From assembly GCA_022113835.1 (NCBI GenBank), contig JAILWY010000014.1, forward strand, positions 10,107,501 to 10,171,500: 64,000 nucleotides of DNA, read 5' to 3'. This document shows, piece after piece, positions 1-12,271 of the stretch (position 1 is the stretch's first letter; every line of letters starts with the position of its first letter). The translations under genes were made by a program, and so were the position numbers. A model generated the notes under the pieces. That model saw nothing but the letters and a program-made list of their open reading frames with translations, ran no database searches and was not told the origin of the DNA. This DNA comes from Atopsyche davidsoni. Lineage: Eukaryota; Arthropoda; Insecta; Trichoptera; Hydrobiosidae.

Positions 1-81
1 TAGCGTTGTATCTTTTAAGGTATTCTATAGAGAACCAAAAAATGAAACATACACACACACAATGGCTATTATTATAGTAGA
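1..81 (-). mobile_element. Helitron-like element, 5' part (cut by window edge)
   Basis: Read on the minus strand, this begins TCTACTATAATAATAGCC after an A, the same 5' end seen in the three other copies of this family in the window (4431-5130, 13506-13924, 20793-21100). It continues with the same GT-rich stretch and the same segment about 50-80 bases in. The 3' end lies outside the window. It has no coding capacity and is a non-autonomous copy. Confidence 0.75.
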
Positions 82-86
82 TGATT

Positions 87-277
87 AGGCACATTAGTTC
101 ATACATAGAAGGCGATTTAAAGAAACTCTCAGAAAAATATCATCGTGATTTGTGTGGGATTTGAAACTCACATCCCCTGCTTTACATGGCCGGTGTACTA
201 ACCCTTGTACTAACGAATCACTTCCGTTTATCAAGAATTTTTAACAATCATACTCTACATACGAACTAATGTGCCCA
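87..277. mobile_element. Short TIR element (MITE-like) with a tRNA-like core
   Basis: The ends are inverted copies, GGCACATTAGTTC at 88-100 and GAACTAATGTGCC near 264-276, enclosing about 165 bp. On the minus strand the interior contains GAGTTTCAAATCCC, close to a tRNA B box, preceded by a possible degenerate A box. The element may therefore be a SINE/MITE chimera. A lone copy of the left end recurs at 41443-41482. It directly abuts the Helitron end at 81. Superfamily not determined. Confidence 0.5.
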
Positions 278-282
278 GGCCA

Positions 283-700
283 AAAACTGGTTTAGCACGG
301 GTCAACATCATCCAAGGTGGTAAAGAATAAAAAATATGGCTTACCATGGTTAAGCATGGTAAAAACTGGTTCAGAAGGGTCAACACGGTTTAGTATTGTA
401 AAGAATGCAAAATATGACTTAGCATGGTTAAACATGGTAAAAACTTGTTCAGCAGTGGCAAACTCGGTTCACTATGGTAAATAACGATAATTATTCTTAG
501 TATGGAGATCCGTACTATGAAAAATTTGCATTATTTTCCAGTTTTTTGACTTGCTAAGTCAATTTAGCATTCATTACCATACTAAGCCGCGTTGACCCAT
601 GCTGGACCAATTTTTACCGAGCTTAATCGTACAAAACCAAATAAACATTCTTTGCCATATAAAACCGCGTTGACCCATGCTGAAACAGTTTTTCCATTAG
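283..700. repeat. Foldback repeat with internal tandem units
   Basis: The left half holds about three direct units of roughly 78 bp, each with a variant of AAAAACTGGTT, GGGTCAACACGGTTTAG and TATGGTAAAGAATG. The right half carries the same units in reverse complement, for example GCGTTGACCCATGCTG at 589-604 and 671-686. The whole can fold into a long imperfect hairpin. This is typical of a foldback or large-TIR non-autonomous element. Confidence 0.6.
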
Positions 701-2813
701 TTAAATTTCCATTCTTTGATAATCATAATTTATTTTTTGCTTAAAAAACTTTATTCTGTGTTTTGATTGTCGACTGTATTTGATACGAATTTTATTTTTT
801 AACTAATAAATATATTTTAACAAAGTCACACATCAACTGAATGCCATCGCAGTATTATATTATAAAATTATATGATACATTTTTCATTCGACTCACTGCG
901 CCAATAATAGTTGTTGCTCTATGAGCTTTGTGTTTATTTCATACATGATTAAATACAAAGTCAAAGAGTCGTGTGACCATAAACGGCCAACACACATCAA
1001 GAACAGAAACCCCATGTAGTTTCTATGGCCAGTGGCTACTGCGATAAGACTTATAACTGTCATTACCGACACGATGTAGGCTTTTCCTGGCTTGCGTGAC
1101 AGTGTAAATATTCAGAAAAAAAGCTCAAAAAAGAATGAAATCTTTTTAACAAAATGCCAAGACTGCACATATTTAGTACATTAAATTTTGCAAATAATTT
1201 TTTTCAGCTTTACGTTCTTGAATGCCTCGGCTAAATAAATTACGGAGCGTTGTCCGAGGACTAGACACTGAGCCAGCCGGCTTAAAAAAATATTGCCATT
1301 TTAAATGCATTTTTTGCTATTTGTAGAGTAAATAACCTTTTAACAACACGTCCTATCTAATAAGGAAAATTTATAACGAAATGTTTAAAATTACACAAAC
1401 TGTATTTGAAATTGGTAAGCCTTGAGTATCCAAAAAGGAACAACTGAAATGAACAAAATTAAACACAGATAGTTTAAATGAAAAGTAAGAGTTGAGGGTT
1501 GTTTGATAATCATTAGTTCATATATTAGTTGTATAGTTGTAAAGGGCGAGTGTATTTTATTGTCAGTAATACGACGTGTACAGTTAATAATATTACAGTC
1601 TTGATATCTTGGCTCAGATACGAGGGAAGTATACTATAAATAAAAATTATTTTTTTTTTATGGTAATCTTAATTAAATGTATATTTTTGCTAGTGCTTAC
1701 ATTATTAGAAAATCACATTCAGACATGTGCCTGGCACATATCTAGCAGACAAAGGACGTTGGATTAATATTGGCACTGCATAATTTTGAATTGAAGAGTT
1801 GAAGAAAAATTAGAGGAGTAAATACAGTATTATTAAACATAACATATATAAATAGTTCATAACAAGAAGAAAAGACTTACAATTGACAATTAGAATATAC
1901 ACTCAGGCAAAAATATTAAAAAATATTTTTTTAATTACAAAGTACAACCATTTTTTTTAAATATACTAAGCCTTCTTTGATGTACAAGTTTTAAAAAATA
2001 TATCAAAAATGCAATCACATGTTTGGAAAGTAAATGCTGCGAGTATTTCCTGGCGGATCGCAGGCAATGCAACAAGTCTGCGAAGGAATGTTCTTATTGC
2101 TTTTCGTAAATACTTAACAAAATTAAAATAAGCTCAGCAATATTTTCAATATCATAAAGCCATACTTTTATGCAAGTATTTTTGAATATTTTTATTTATG
2201 TATTTTGACAGATTGATCTAACTGAGATCTACATATGATAATGCTTACACAGACGAAGCAAACTTTGATGATTAATATTTTTTATAAGCTCGTACATATT
2301 AATGATAATTTTACTAGATATAAACTTATTCGCAATAAGATGGCTACGTGTAAAAATATATAGTTTTTACAGGTTAGTACGCTTCTTTTCATCATCTGAT
2401 AAACAGTTCTATTAATTTTTGTTTTGAGAAATACGTTCATACAATATGTTTATATAAAGTAATCAAATGATATGATGTCATATCTATTAATGATATACTT
2501 GGAAAAATATTGTAATTTTCGACACCTTGAAGTGGAACATTCATTGAGGCACACATATAAGGCCCAATAAAATACGACAACTAGAACTCACTACAAAGCG
2601 GAGTTTTACGATTTGTACGAGTTTCAGGGTAGCAAAATTAATTTTAAAAAATTAAGTGAGCTGGTTTGATTATCTACACGAAATAGACTAACAGACAGTG
2701 GCTTGTTGTTAACTTAACAACATGGCAATTTCGCTGGTCAACAAATAATATAAAGGCGGATATATTTTCTCCACATTAGATTAGAAAGAATAGATAAGAT
2801 AGATCCATGGCAA
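701..2813. other. AT-rich intergenic DNA, no gene seen
   Basis: No open frame with coding character, splice pattern or known domain is visible on either strand. The stretch is low in GC with scattered A/T runs. Confidence 0.6.
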
Positions 2814-3070
2814 TCACACGAAAGATTTTATTTCACGCCCTCGAGTATCGGTAATTCGTTCCTCTCTCCCGCAGTCCCTGGGGGGCGGTATAAAAATGCG
2901 TTGCCCGCCCGTGGCAGGAAATAAATCCTTCTTGCAAATTCTTGGAAGCCCTCGTATCTCCTGGTCAATAAAGATTAGCCAATCGGAACGGGCCGATGGA
3001 CCCACTCTCCCCGGCGTACCCCCAGCCCTTAATACTTCCAATTGTAGGAAATATGCTTTAGATCAACGAT
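2814..3070. promoter_or_regulatory. Candidate cis-regulatory block
   Basis: This block is clearly richer in G+C than its flanks and non-repetitive. It carries a TATA-like GGTATAAAAATG at about 2887-2898, CAATAAAGATTAGCCAATCGG at about 2966-2986 (CCAAT-type and homeodomain-type cores), and several CpGs. Short open frames on both strands have no recognisable product. I read it as a possible enhancer or promoter; this is inference from composition only. Confidence 0.3.
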
Positions 3071-3104
3071 ACTCGTATTGAACGACGAGAAACAAACTTT
3101 ATTT

Positions 3105-3180
3105 TTAGGAGACATGTGGGATGGGAAACCACACTCCCTAGATCCCGCGCCATGGTGCTATTCGACCACCATTCCAACTC
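3105..3180 (-). repeat. tRNA-like SINE remnant
   Basis: On the minus strand the segment reads as a decayed tRNA head: an A-box-like TGGTCGAATAGC, then about 30 bases later GTGGTTTCCCATCCCAC, close to the B-box consensus GGTTCRANTCC. No intact cloverleaf or 3' terminator is present, so it is not a functional tRNA gene. Confidence 0.35.
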
Positions 3181-4430
3181 ATTTTTCCAATAATAACTGT
3201 AAGGTAATTGTAAGCAACTGATATCCACTTGCTCGTTTAAAAATAAAAAATGTTAATAAATTATATAGTATTTTTCAAAAATATTTTTGTCAATTGGCCA
3301 AAAATTTCAAACTCTTTTCTTTGTATATATAAAATAACATTAAATATTTGGAAAACCTATTTTTGTAAACGGTTTTTAAATTTTATATTTACTTATAAAT
3401 AGGTTAAAACATAGTTGCATAGTTAATGCGGATTTGTTGATTTTTTAAGAATTCCTTGTTGTTTCAACTGCCTTTTTTTTCTTTCTACTTTTTTCATTGT
3501 CAATCCATTTTTTTGTCCGAATCAATTTAAAAAATACTTAATACACATTAGATATTTTGTCAAAAGGCCTTTAATTAATAAAAAAAAATCTATCAGGCTC
3601 TTTTCCGCAGATTAAAATTCTCCACTAGTGATTTCAGATATTTTCAATACATACATCTATCATTTTTACTAGACGCTATAAATTTTTTTAGACTGATATC
3701 ATTGATTTGTTGACCAAAAATTATTGAATTATATGTGATGTAATTATTTTTGAACCCAAAACATAAATTATTTATATTGAAAGTTGAAATATATGCCTGT
3801 TTGATATGTAAGTTAGCAGACGACGCGCCGCTTGGAAATTACGTAGAATATTCACAGATTACGTACACACCCCGAGATGCCTTTGAACATGCTCTGGAAG
3901 GATCTTTTGTTATGCCCATGTGGGTCGATTGACGTCTGATAAAATTAATTGCTCTAGATTTGGGATTGTCAAGCAAGCCTCCAACATATGGTAATTAAAG
4001 TAAGCCGACTGACGCCAGACTGGAATCAAAATACAGCTTTCTACTCGCCGGCGTTATATTCAGTATTTGCAGTTACCAGACTGATATCCCAAACGTTTCT
4101 CAAACTTACTGTTAAAGAACTCATTCGAAGCGTAACTACCAGGGGGAGGATTTCTAAAGGGAGTGGTCTATTTCGTCTCAGTGTTTTTATAATAAAATCA
4201 CAGACTTTCCACTTAGACTTCTTAATTAGAACCGAGCATCACTTTCTTCATAAAGCGGTTGCTAGTGAAGCCGGTAAACTCGGTCATATTATTACAAAAC
4301 CCTCCTGCATTGTCACCGAAGACGGGGGATGTTTTTCTGTGCTGTGCCTAAAGACTTAATTAAAATAAAGACTTTGAGCCATAATAAAATTTTGGTTAAA
4401 ATATCAAATATATTGCGTCGTTATTTTAAA
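3181..4430. other. Intergenic DNA with one unassigned 123-codon frame
   Basis: Mostly AT-rich with no gene recognised. A + strand frame at 3988-4359 runs from ATG to TAA for 123 codons, has a more balanced composition than its flanks, and is followed within 20 bases by AATAAA. Its protein has no recognised domain, signal peptide or membrane segment. I do not call it a gene. Confidence 0.4.
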
Positions 4431-5130
4431 CTAGAAATGTAGCCCGTCATAAAATTACGTATTTGATGAACGATGCAATAGTGTTTGAACATATGTTTGG
4501 CTGACAATTAGATGAATATTTGATTTCATTTTGTACACATATATTTTGAATAACCGGATATTAATTTCGAAAGCAAAGCCATTCTAGGAAATATCACATT
4601 TCGTGTCACAAACAACGGATCACTTTCACTGCACTGTTCTTTATTAGATGCAGTCTTTATCACGTTCAATTGTGCTATTCTTTTTTAATTACGTTTGCTG
4701 TGCTTAGACGGTGTTATTTATTAAGGAGGCATTTTAAGTTACTAATGATGTGATTAATAATTTCTAACGCAATTTCGATAAAAAAAAAAAAAAATGGGAC
4801 TTGTGTCAAGCTGACATAAACTGAAAATTTCTAAGAAGCATCAAAATTTGTTTTTTTGTAAAAGTTCTAAATTTGAAATTCTCGTGTTGAACAATAAAAT
4901 CCTATAATTCGTACATATTGAAACTCGCTAGAGCATATTTTATAGTTTAATTAAATTAGTTTATGAATAAAAATATTATCCTATCGTCTTGAAATTCGGC
5001 ACACAGCTGCGGAAAAATTTACTAAACTTACGTGCAAAAAATCAGCGTTGTATCTTTTAAGATATTCTATAGAGAAGCAAAAAAATGAAACATACACACA
5101 CACACACACAATGGCTATTATTATAGTAGA
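4431..5130 (-). mobile_element. Non-autonomous Helitron, complete ends
   Basis: On the minus strand it starts TCTACTATAATAATAGCC (at 5130) and ends with a short imperfect hairpin around ATTTTATGACG, then GGGCTACATTTCTAG (ending at 4431). The 5' TC, the 3' hairpin plus CTAG (CTRR), and insertion between A and T without target duplication are Helitron hallmarks. It is about 700 bp, encodes no Rep/helicase, and carries a CA-repeat near the 5' end. Confidence 0.8.
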
Positions 5131-7059
5131 TATTGTGTAATAATTTTAAAAAATGATTATAAAAAAAAAATTGCGCATCAAAATATTTATTTCTCCCAAT
5201 ACAAGGTAAAAAATGTTTAACACTTATTTGATAAATTTTTTTTAAATGTTAAATAAGTACACTTTTTAAGTGACTTTTCTCTTTGACTAATTTATTATTA
5301 AATGACCTATTCTCTCAATTTTATTTTTGTCAAAAGAACGAAGATGACTGGTTTATTATTCTATAATAAATTTCATGGTTTCTCGATGTTTAGCCATTTT
5401 AAAACACGGTTGTTATTTAATCTGTCATTTTGTATTGAATTCGACTTCTAGCATTATTCAACCCAGTTTTGAACATAAATAACTTATAAAATAATTAAAT
5501 GAAAGATAAAAAATATTTATTTAACGCAGAAGAGACAGAATGAGGTTATGTACTATAAAAACGTTTCAAATGTTATTTGAATGAAGATAAATATAACTTT
5601 ATATCCTTGTAACAAATCACATCCCTTAAATTTATAGAGTATTTAAATTCTTTCCTAAGATTTTGCGCCCCTTTCTTTGGGGGTTTATGTATCTAATAAC
5701 ACATTTTAGAAGCACATAAATTTAATCTCCTTCCTATTTTGCATTATTTAAAGCTATTTGGGCGTATATTTCCGATAAGATAAACAATTTTCTTGCTAAC
5801 TTTAACGATCGACAAAGCCATACAAACGAACTCTCAGGCGTCTTATCGGAGTTCAGATAAACAGTCGAGATAACCTGCCTTGAGAATATAACCCAATTAA
5901 AAAGTTATTGGCTGGATAAAGAAGGGACATGAGAGGTTTTAGATCCCCATTCAACAATTAATGACGCTTTCGGCCCTATTTACACACGTCAGTGAGTTCT
6001 ACTCTCAGTAATTCGATATCAGAAAGTAAAAGTAGTCCTTGCATTTTTTTTTCATTTAAATGTGAACACAAAATAATCTTAAGTATATTTTGAATACTTG
6101 GATTTATTCAGAGGTTGAAAACAAGTAAGGAATAAAATGTAAATAAATATTAATGGTACTCACAAAGCTCAGGTGTTCCCTTTTATTTGTTTAATACCAA
6201 AACTCTATTTAATTCTTATACACTTGTGTACTTTGTCTTCCCTGTCACTCAAATACGAAAAAAAAAAACATTGTTTGCTGCACATAACATACAAATTTTA
6301 AAAGAGTAATTATTGTAAATTAAAAAAAAAAATCAGTTAATGGCATATTTTTTATTATATCAGGATTTAAAATAATTTCTTGCAAGATATTTATTTGTTT
6401 TCACATTGGTGCCGGTCTTTACGTCACAACTACTGTATTCCTTGATTAATGTGAATAATACCAGATTCGATTCATCGAGAGACTCAATGTAGCGATTTGC
6501 ATATTCCCTGGTTCTAATTTAAAGTGAACTGTACTTTTCTAAAAAACATGCTCGAGCCAAATGAGTCCGGAATAAATGTTTGAATAATCAATCCCGTTCT
6601 ACGCGGTTTACATATTCATCCAAAGCCCGACAAATCCGAATCCACCGTAAGATCTACTTATATTCTGCCGGATTGCTGTCGCTGTTTTTAATATCGTGTG
6701 TTATTACGTGTCTCCTATTCGTGATGTAATCTGGAATGAGGTACATTTTGCATTGAGAGCAACATGTAAAAGGCGATCACGTCTCCTGCGAGAACATGAA
6801 CAGGATCGGTCGTGCGTTACGCGGCGTGTAGCGCCGGCGATATGTTTACGGTGCCTCCGTACTAAATATCCGAACGTGCCTTTCTTATCTTGTTGTGTAA
6901 CCACCGATAAATAGTGTATATAACCGAGATACACTTACCTACCCGAAATTATTACAACCAAATTGTATTATGTAAACCTATCATAATTTAAATCAAAACA
7001 TATATTATCGATATTATATGAGGTCCATAAAAACATATTTCTATTCTGGGCCAGTCTCA
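5131..7059. other. Intergenic DNA with two possible regulatory islands
   Basis: No gene is recognised. Two stretches stand out from the AT-rich background. 5800-6010 holds clustered GATA-type sites (TCTTATCGG, CAGATAAAC, CGAGATAACC within about 45 bases). 6400-6930 holds an octamer-like ATTTGCATA near 6497, homeodomain-type TTGATTAATG and several CpG-rich segments. These may be enhancers of a gene outside the window; no direct evidence. Confidence 0.35.
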
Positions 7060-7475
7060 CTAATTGGGCCATACTTCCACATTGGATTGGATTTTTCCTT
7101 GGACAATCAGCTGTAGGATGCTACGGCCAAAATAGATCTTGCGCTTCTTTACCAACGTCATGAGTTTTCTTTCTTTGCGCATTGTGTACAAGACTCTCTC
7201 GTTTGTGACGCAGTCAACCCATGGCATTTTAAGGATTGTCCTATACAGCAACATTTATTCCCATAGTAGCTGACTTGAGTGTCCAAGCTTCAACGCTATA
7301 ATGAAAAACTGTGATGATGTAACACTTGGTGAATCTCCAGCGAGATTTCAGTGCTATATCTCTCGGGCATAGTACTTTTCTCATGTTATTAAACGCAATA
7401 CGTGCTGTCTCAATTCTCACTTTAATTTCCTGGTGAGGATCCAAGTTCTCATTTAACCAGCTACCCAAGTATTTA
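7060..7475 (-). pseudogene. LINE reverse transcriptase fragment (3' end of ORF)
   Basis: Two minus-strand frames together read as the C-terminal part of a non-LTR retrotransposon endonuclease/reverse transcriptase. First comes YLGSWLNENLDPHQEIKVRI with later YSVEAWTLK, the usual LGS...E.K.RI...A..AF...ETWTL region. It continues in another frame with KMPWVDCVTNERVL and RKIYFGRSILQ. A frame change near 7250 and the missing upstream RT domain show a dead, 5'-truncated copy. The clade is uncertain. Confidence 0.7.
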
Positions 7476-9292
7476 AATTTTAAACTACAATTTTTAAATT
7501 AATAACTGAGATCTTTTTGTATGAAAACATTTTGATTTTTAGCTATTTCTTTATAATAAATATAACCTACGGTACAATAATATTATTTCAAAGCATGGGG
7601 CGATGTCCTCACCACGGCTTAACGTAGTTGCTAAAATATTTAATATTTAGCTAACACTTTTAAAAATTAACTATATTTTGAGTTTGTAGAAATAATCCGA
7701 GATTTAAAAAAAAACTTTTATTAAATTTAGTACAAAAACAGATTTCCAATTCCTTTCACAGGGAATGAAAACGAACATTTGCCCAGCAGATATTCAAAAG
7801 ACCGATGAATACCCTGGAGTGCGCCATTGTGTGGTCCTCGGTGCATCTCATCCTAGCGAGTGAATTAGCAAATTAGCGCTTTGATATTCATTTAAAGTCG
7901 CCGCTCTCTCTCAAAGGGCCCATCGTCAGCCTTCCTTTCATCGGATAAATGCGCCTCGGTCCAGGCGCAGGGGTCGCCAACCTGCGAGCTGCGGACCCAC
8001 GAAGCTACGCACCTACGAACATACAAATATACACAAAGCTACAAGTTTACATGGTTACGGACCCATATTCTTGTACTTATAATATACAAAATATGTAAAA
8101 ATCATTTGAAATTGAATCTAAAGTGAATCAAAACTATTCATATTTTCAATGTAATACAATGTTTACTAGTTAAAATTTAAGTGTCTTAACTTTTACGAAA
8201 ATTTTCTATTTTTATAATATGGTTTGGGATTGAAACTTTTTCTTTTCCAAGAGGGAAATAAATTTAATGCAAATATTTTTTTTCACAAAACAATTGCATA
8301 AGGGCAGATACGCCATATGTAATCAATGCGTCTCCTGAATCACAAACGTATAAATGTGTATAAAATTCTTTGCATTTTAGTTTCTGTTTTAGTATAAAAC
8401 CATACCAAGCTTCTAGAGTTCCTTGAAAAGTAAAACATAGAATAAATAGCTGCGCTTAGTACCATAGTGGCTCTCGGGATCTATAACCATTCCTGGCCAC
8501 GGCACTCCGCCGTCAGGGGTTGTTATCCGAATGTAAAGAACGCTCAGCATGACAAAGTGAAGTTGGCCCACAAAAGGGCGGCCAAGCACGGTCGGCGAGC
8601 CATCAATCACGACTGCGCCCACCCCTGGTATGCGCGTCAATCGGACGTTGAGAAACGGACGCTTTCATTTGAATGTGTCCGTTTGACTGTTGGCGTGTGG
8701 GCGAAGCTTTTTTTTTTTTTTACTTTGGCACATTTTTTTTGTGCTGAATTTTTGAAATCGAACCGAACCGAAGGGGAAAAATAATCGTGTCTTTCCTGGA
8801 AACGAATACAATAAAAAATATTATCGAGCATTTTTAACATATTTTTTTAATTACGCTAACCGTGCATACGTTAAATAAAACTAAACATTATATAATTAAA
8901 TTAATAATAATTAAATTTTATTATATTATTTTTGTAGTGACATCTAGCGTTAATATGAAAAACTACATTTACTAAACTATGTATAATGCCATCTATGAAT
9001 ATTTCGGTAAATAACTTTTAAAGTTTTTCCGGTAAGGAAAATTGTATCCATATAAAAATATCATCTTTTTAACAAAGACTTCAATGACATAAGAATTTTA
9101 TATTATGTTAAAGGTGATTCCATGAAACCTACACAAAAATTAAAATCGAAAAATATAAATTGGAAAGATATATTACATAATAAATATTCACGTATTCAAT
9201 AAAATTTCTTTAACTGAAGAATGAAAATTCCGTTTTATATTTGTTTATTCAATCAAATATATCGCTGATTCAGGGATGAAATCTCGAATAAA
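7476..9292. other. Intergenic DNA with two GC-richer islands
   Basis: No gene is recognised. 7770-7990 and 8470-8710 are non-repetitive and much richer in G+C than their surroundings. The first contains clustered homeodomain-type cores (GAATTAGCAAATTAGC) followed by a CpG-rich segment; the second contains GGCCACAAAAGGGCGGCCAA-like sequence. The rest is AT-rich with homopolymer runs. Confidence 0.35.
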
Positions 9293-9540
9293 TTAGCCCC
9301 CGTTTCGCTGAGCACGTTCAAAAGTTCCCAATATTATCGATTTTTCGGTTACCAGGGACAACCGACTGAAAATATCAACAACCCCAGGAACGATGCAACT
9401 CCCTCCTGGGGGTGGCGGGGTAGCGGGGTGGTGGGGTGGTGGGGTGGCGGGGGCGGCGGGGGCGACTAGGCGCGGCGCAGTCCGGCCCGAGCCCCGCCGC
9501 GGCCGCACGCGTCGCGCCTCGCGTTCCAAATTAAAATATT
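9293..9540. promoter_or_regulatory. Isolated G-rich CpG island
   Basis: 9293-9390 is complex, unique-looking sequence. 9405-9470 is a long G-run tract built of GGGGTGG/GGGGCGG units on the + strand, with many runs of three or more G that could form G-quadruplexes. 9470-9525 is dense in CpG (GCCGCGGCCGCACGCGTCGCG). It sits in strongly AT-rich DNA with no adjacent recognisable exon. The overlapping frames on both strands are composition artefacts. Confidence 0.45.
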
Positions 9541-12263
9541 CAAAAACAACAGAAGTTCTGTTCTTATTTCAAATAGTGTTCTCTTTTTAAAACTCGCCCT
9601 CCAGCCGTTAAATTTAAATTAAAACAAACATTTCAAATACCAACTGATTACGCATTGTAAATTTGTGATTTTGTTTTAAGCTTTTTTGAAATCTTGTGGA
9701 CGGTTTTAAATTAAAGAAATAACAAAACGTGAACATAAAATATACCCTTTCTGCTGTGAAATGGATCTTTTTATCTTGCGTTATATTAAACTCCCTTGTT
9801 CTAAAGTTTACGTATTTTCTTCGCGGATATAAGAATACAAAACTCTTCAATTTCAACATGACAGAGTCGGAAAAGTTGCGGCGAAATGCTTTTATCTGGT
9901 AAGAGATAGAAAAAATATTCACACTCATAGGCGCTCTACTATAATATTATAAATGTTAAATTATTGTATAAATATTGCTTTTATATTATCATTATTTTTA
10001 CTTCGATTTCTAAGGCTTATTTTCGATGTGAAAACATATTTTATCATGCCTGTATTATCGTTTCTCTAAATGTGGCTATTACATCAGTAACCACTAATTA
10101 ATCTCCCAATCCTTTTCAAACGGTATTCAAAATTAATCATTTTCAAATAATGTAACAATGATTAAACCTCACTTGACTAAATACACATATGTAGTACAAA
10201 AGGAATTCTAATTTAGCGTGAAACACTTAATAATAAAAACCCTGATTATTTATATAAACAGCACGTGGCAGGTATTGCCTGAAAATATAGACAACGCAAC
10301 ACGTGGCTAATCGTTCAAACAAGAAAATTAATACGACAGTATCCCAAAATATACAAACAGCCAAAATAATACTATTATGTATACTGAAATAGTAAGATTG
10401 TGTAGAAAAATAAAACATTCGGTTCAAGAGAATTAACGACGCATGAAGAAGACATTTGTTCAGCAATAAACTACTAATTTCCAACGTAATGGTGCAAGCT
10501 TTTGAATGAACCACGAAGAGTAATTTTATTTATAAATACTGACGTAAATATCTACCAGGTCTCTCTTTATGTCAGGAAAATTATTGTGACGCATATCTTA
10601 ACAGATAAAAAATGATTTTTTTGTCTTATCAAGATAACAACTGAATTTTTGATGACACAATCCATTCACCAAATTTAATAAAATCTGTAGTTTTTATTTA
10701 AAAAAACGTATGTACATGAAAGGTCTTGCTAGTCCCAGATAGAGCTTTTTTAAATAATCAAATGACAAAAACATTATATTGGAATTTAAAACTATTAAGA
10801 ATTTGTTTTTTTAAACAAATAATAATTAATATAAAACATTGGGATATGTGAAATAAACCTGATATTAAAAAAAATACTCGACCTCAAACAAATGTGGGAT
10901 ACTCCTGTATTTCGTTTTAACATACTGATAAATCTCACTTTATTTATTCATACAATAAGGTTTTTTTTATTTAAATACATGTAATAAAGCCCTATTAGAG
11001 AAAACCTTACTAAATATGCATATATGTATATTTGATTTATTTTCATAATAATATACCCTAGTCTCTGTCTTTTTTCGAGATACAATGTAATTTTTCAATT
11101 TCCACTAACATAACAATGGCTTACTAAAGATTCAGTGAGATAATATTAACTTAGCGTATTGCAAATAAAATATTGACTGAAGTCAATAAACTGGTCGTAT
11201 AACTTTAATATAATATTGGTACATAATCTCAATCAACATTTAATACCGGCTTGTTCCACGTGTAAATATTATTCAAGATTTGCACTTTTAAAACTTTCCA
11301 CGAATAATTAATTAAATACACATTCTCACTTTAAACTTAAATCTGAAAAAAAAATTTACCATACAAAATCTTACACTGATATCCATTTCTAAATTTTCAA
11401 CAATGTACACATGAAATAAAAATAATTCAAAAATTCCTCAGGAGGAGTGGCAAAATAAAATATATATAATTATATTATGGTTCAATGATATAATTAGAAT
11501 CATTCAACAACCCAAATAAAATTGGTTCACATCAAAGTATTATAGTTTTTTATTAGAATTTTTTATTACATCAGATAAAAGGCGTGCTGTCTTATTGTAA
11601 TATAAGTAGCCATAATTGCATGTGTATTTTTTTACGCTGGTTTATTCAACTACGAGGTATCTCTAAGTCAGGTTATGCAAAAAAGCATGCTCTTATTTTT
11701 TCACGACCTACTAAATATGACGCAAGTTATACCTATATTTTAAGCAATTCAATATTTCTAATTAAATTGAATAAATATTTTCATTCAAAATATTTGTACA
11801 TCAAAATGGTGTACAATAGGCGGGATGGAAAACAAAAAAATATAGACGAAATGGATATTATCTGTGTTCATTTGTGTGGTATACATTAATATATAGTACA
11901 TCTGTAGCTATAGGCAAAAATTGTGTTTCTATATTCTACTGCGTTAAGCCGACGTGAAAAAGTTAAATAATATGTAATATAAATGAAAACAATGTTAACT
12001 GCATGCTTCGTCTGTCACTCATTCTAGTATCTTATTTAAAGTATACATGAAAATTTGAGAAAGCTGATAACGAAGTATTTTTTTCGTATCTTCTTATATA
12101 TTTGGATTTTAATGCAATTCCAGTATAAAAAATATATTTGTAATGTGTCGCGTGTAAAAAAATTGTGTAAAAAACGCCCAAATTTTGTTCAATAACGTAA
12201 TCAAATGGTCTCATCTCCCTCCTCATCATGGGTCTGCCTATTTTTTGCTATCTCTATAGCAGA
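9541..12263. other. AT-rich intergenic DNA, no gene seen
   Basis: Long A/T runs and short AT-biased frames on both strands (for example 10227-10514 and 11584-11889) with no domain or splice support. Nothing else recognised. Confidence 0.6.
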
Positions 12264-12271
12264 GTGTAAGG

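Noticed and set aside
8413..8840. Frames on both strands at 8.4-8.8 kb as a gene
   Set aside because: No recognised domain or exon structure; frames run into A/T homopolymers. The GC-richer part is better described as a possible regulatory block.
9293..9590. Protein frames over the GC-rich island
   Set aside because: Gly/Arg/Pro strings from simple G-rich and CpG-rich sequence, with no domain or splice context.
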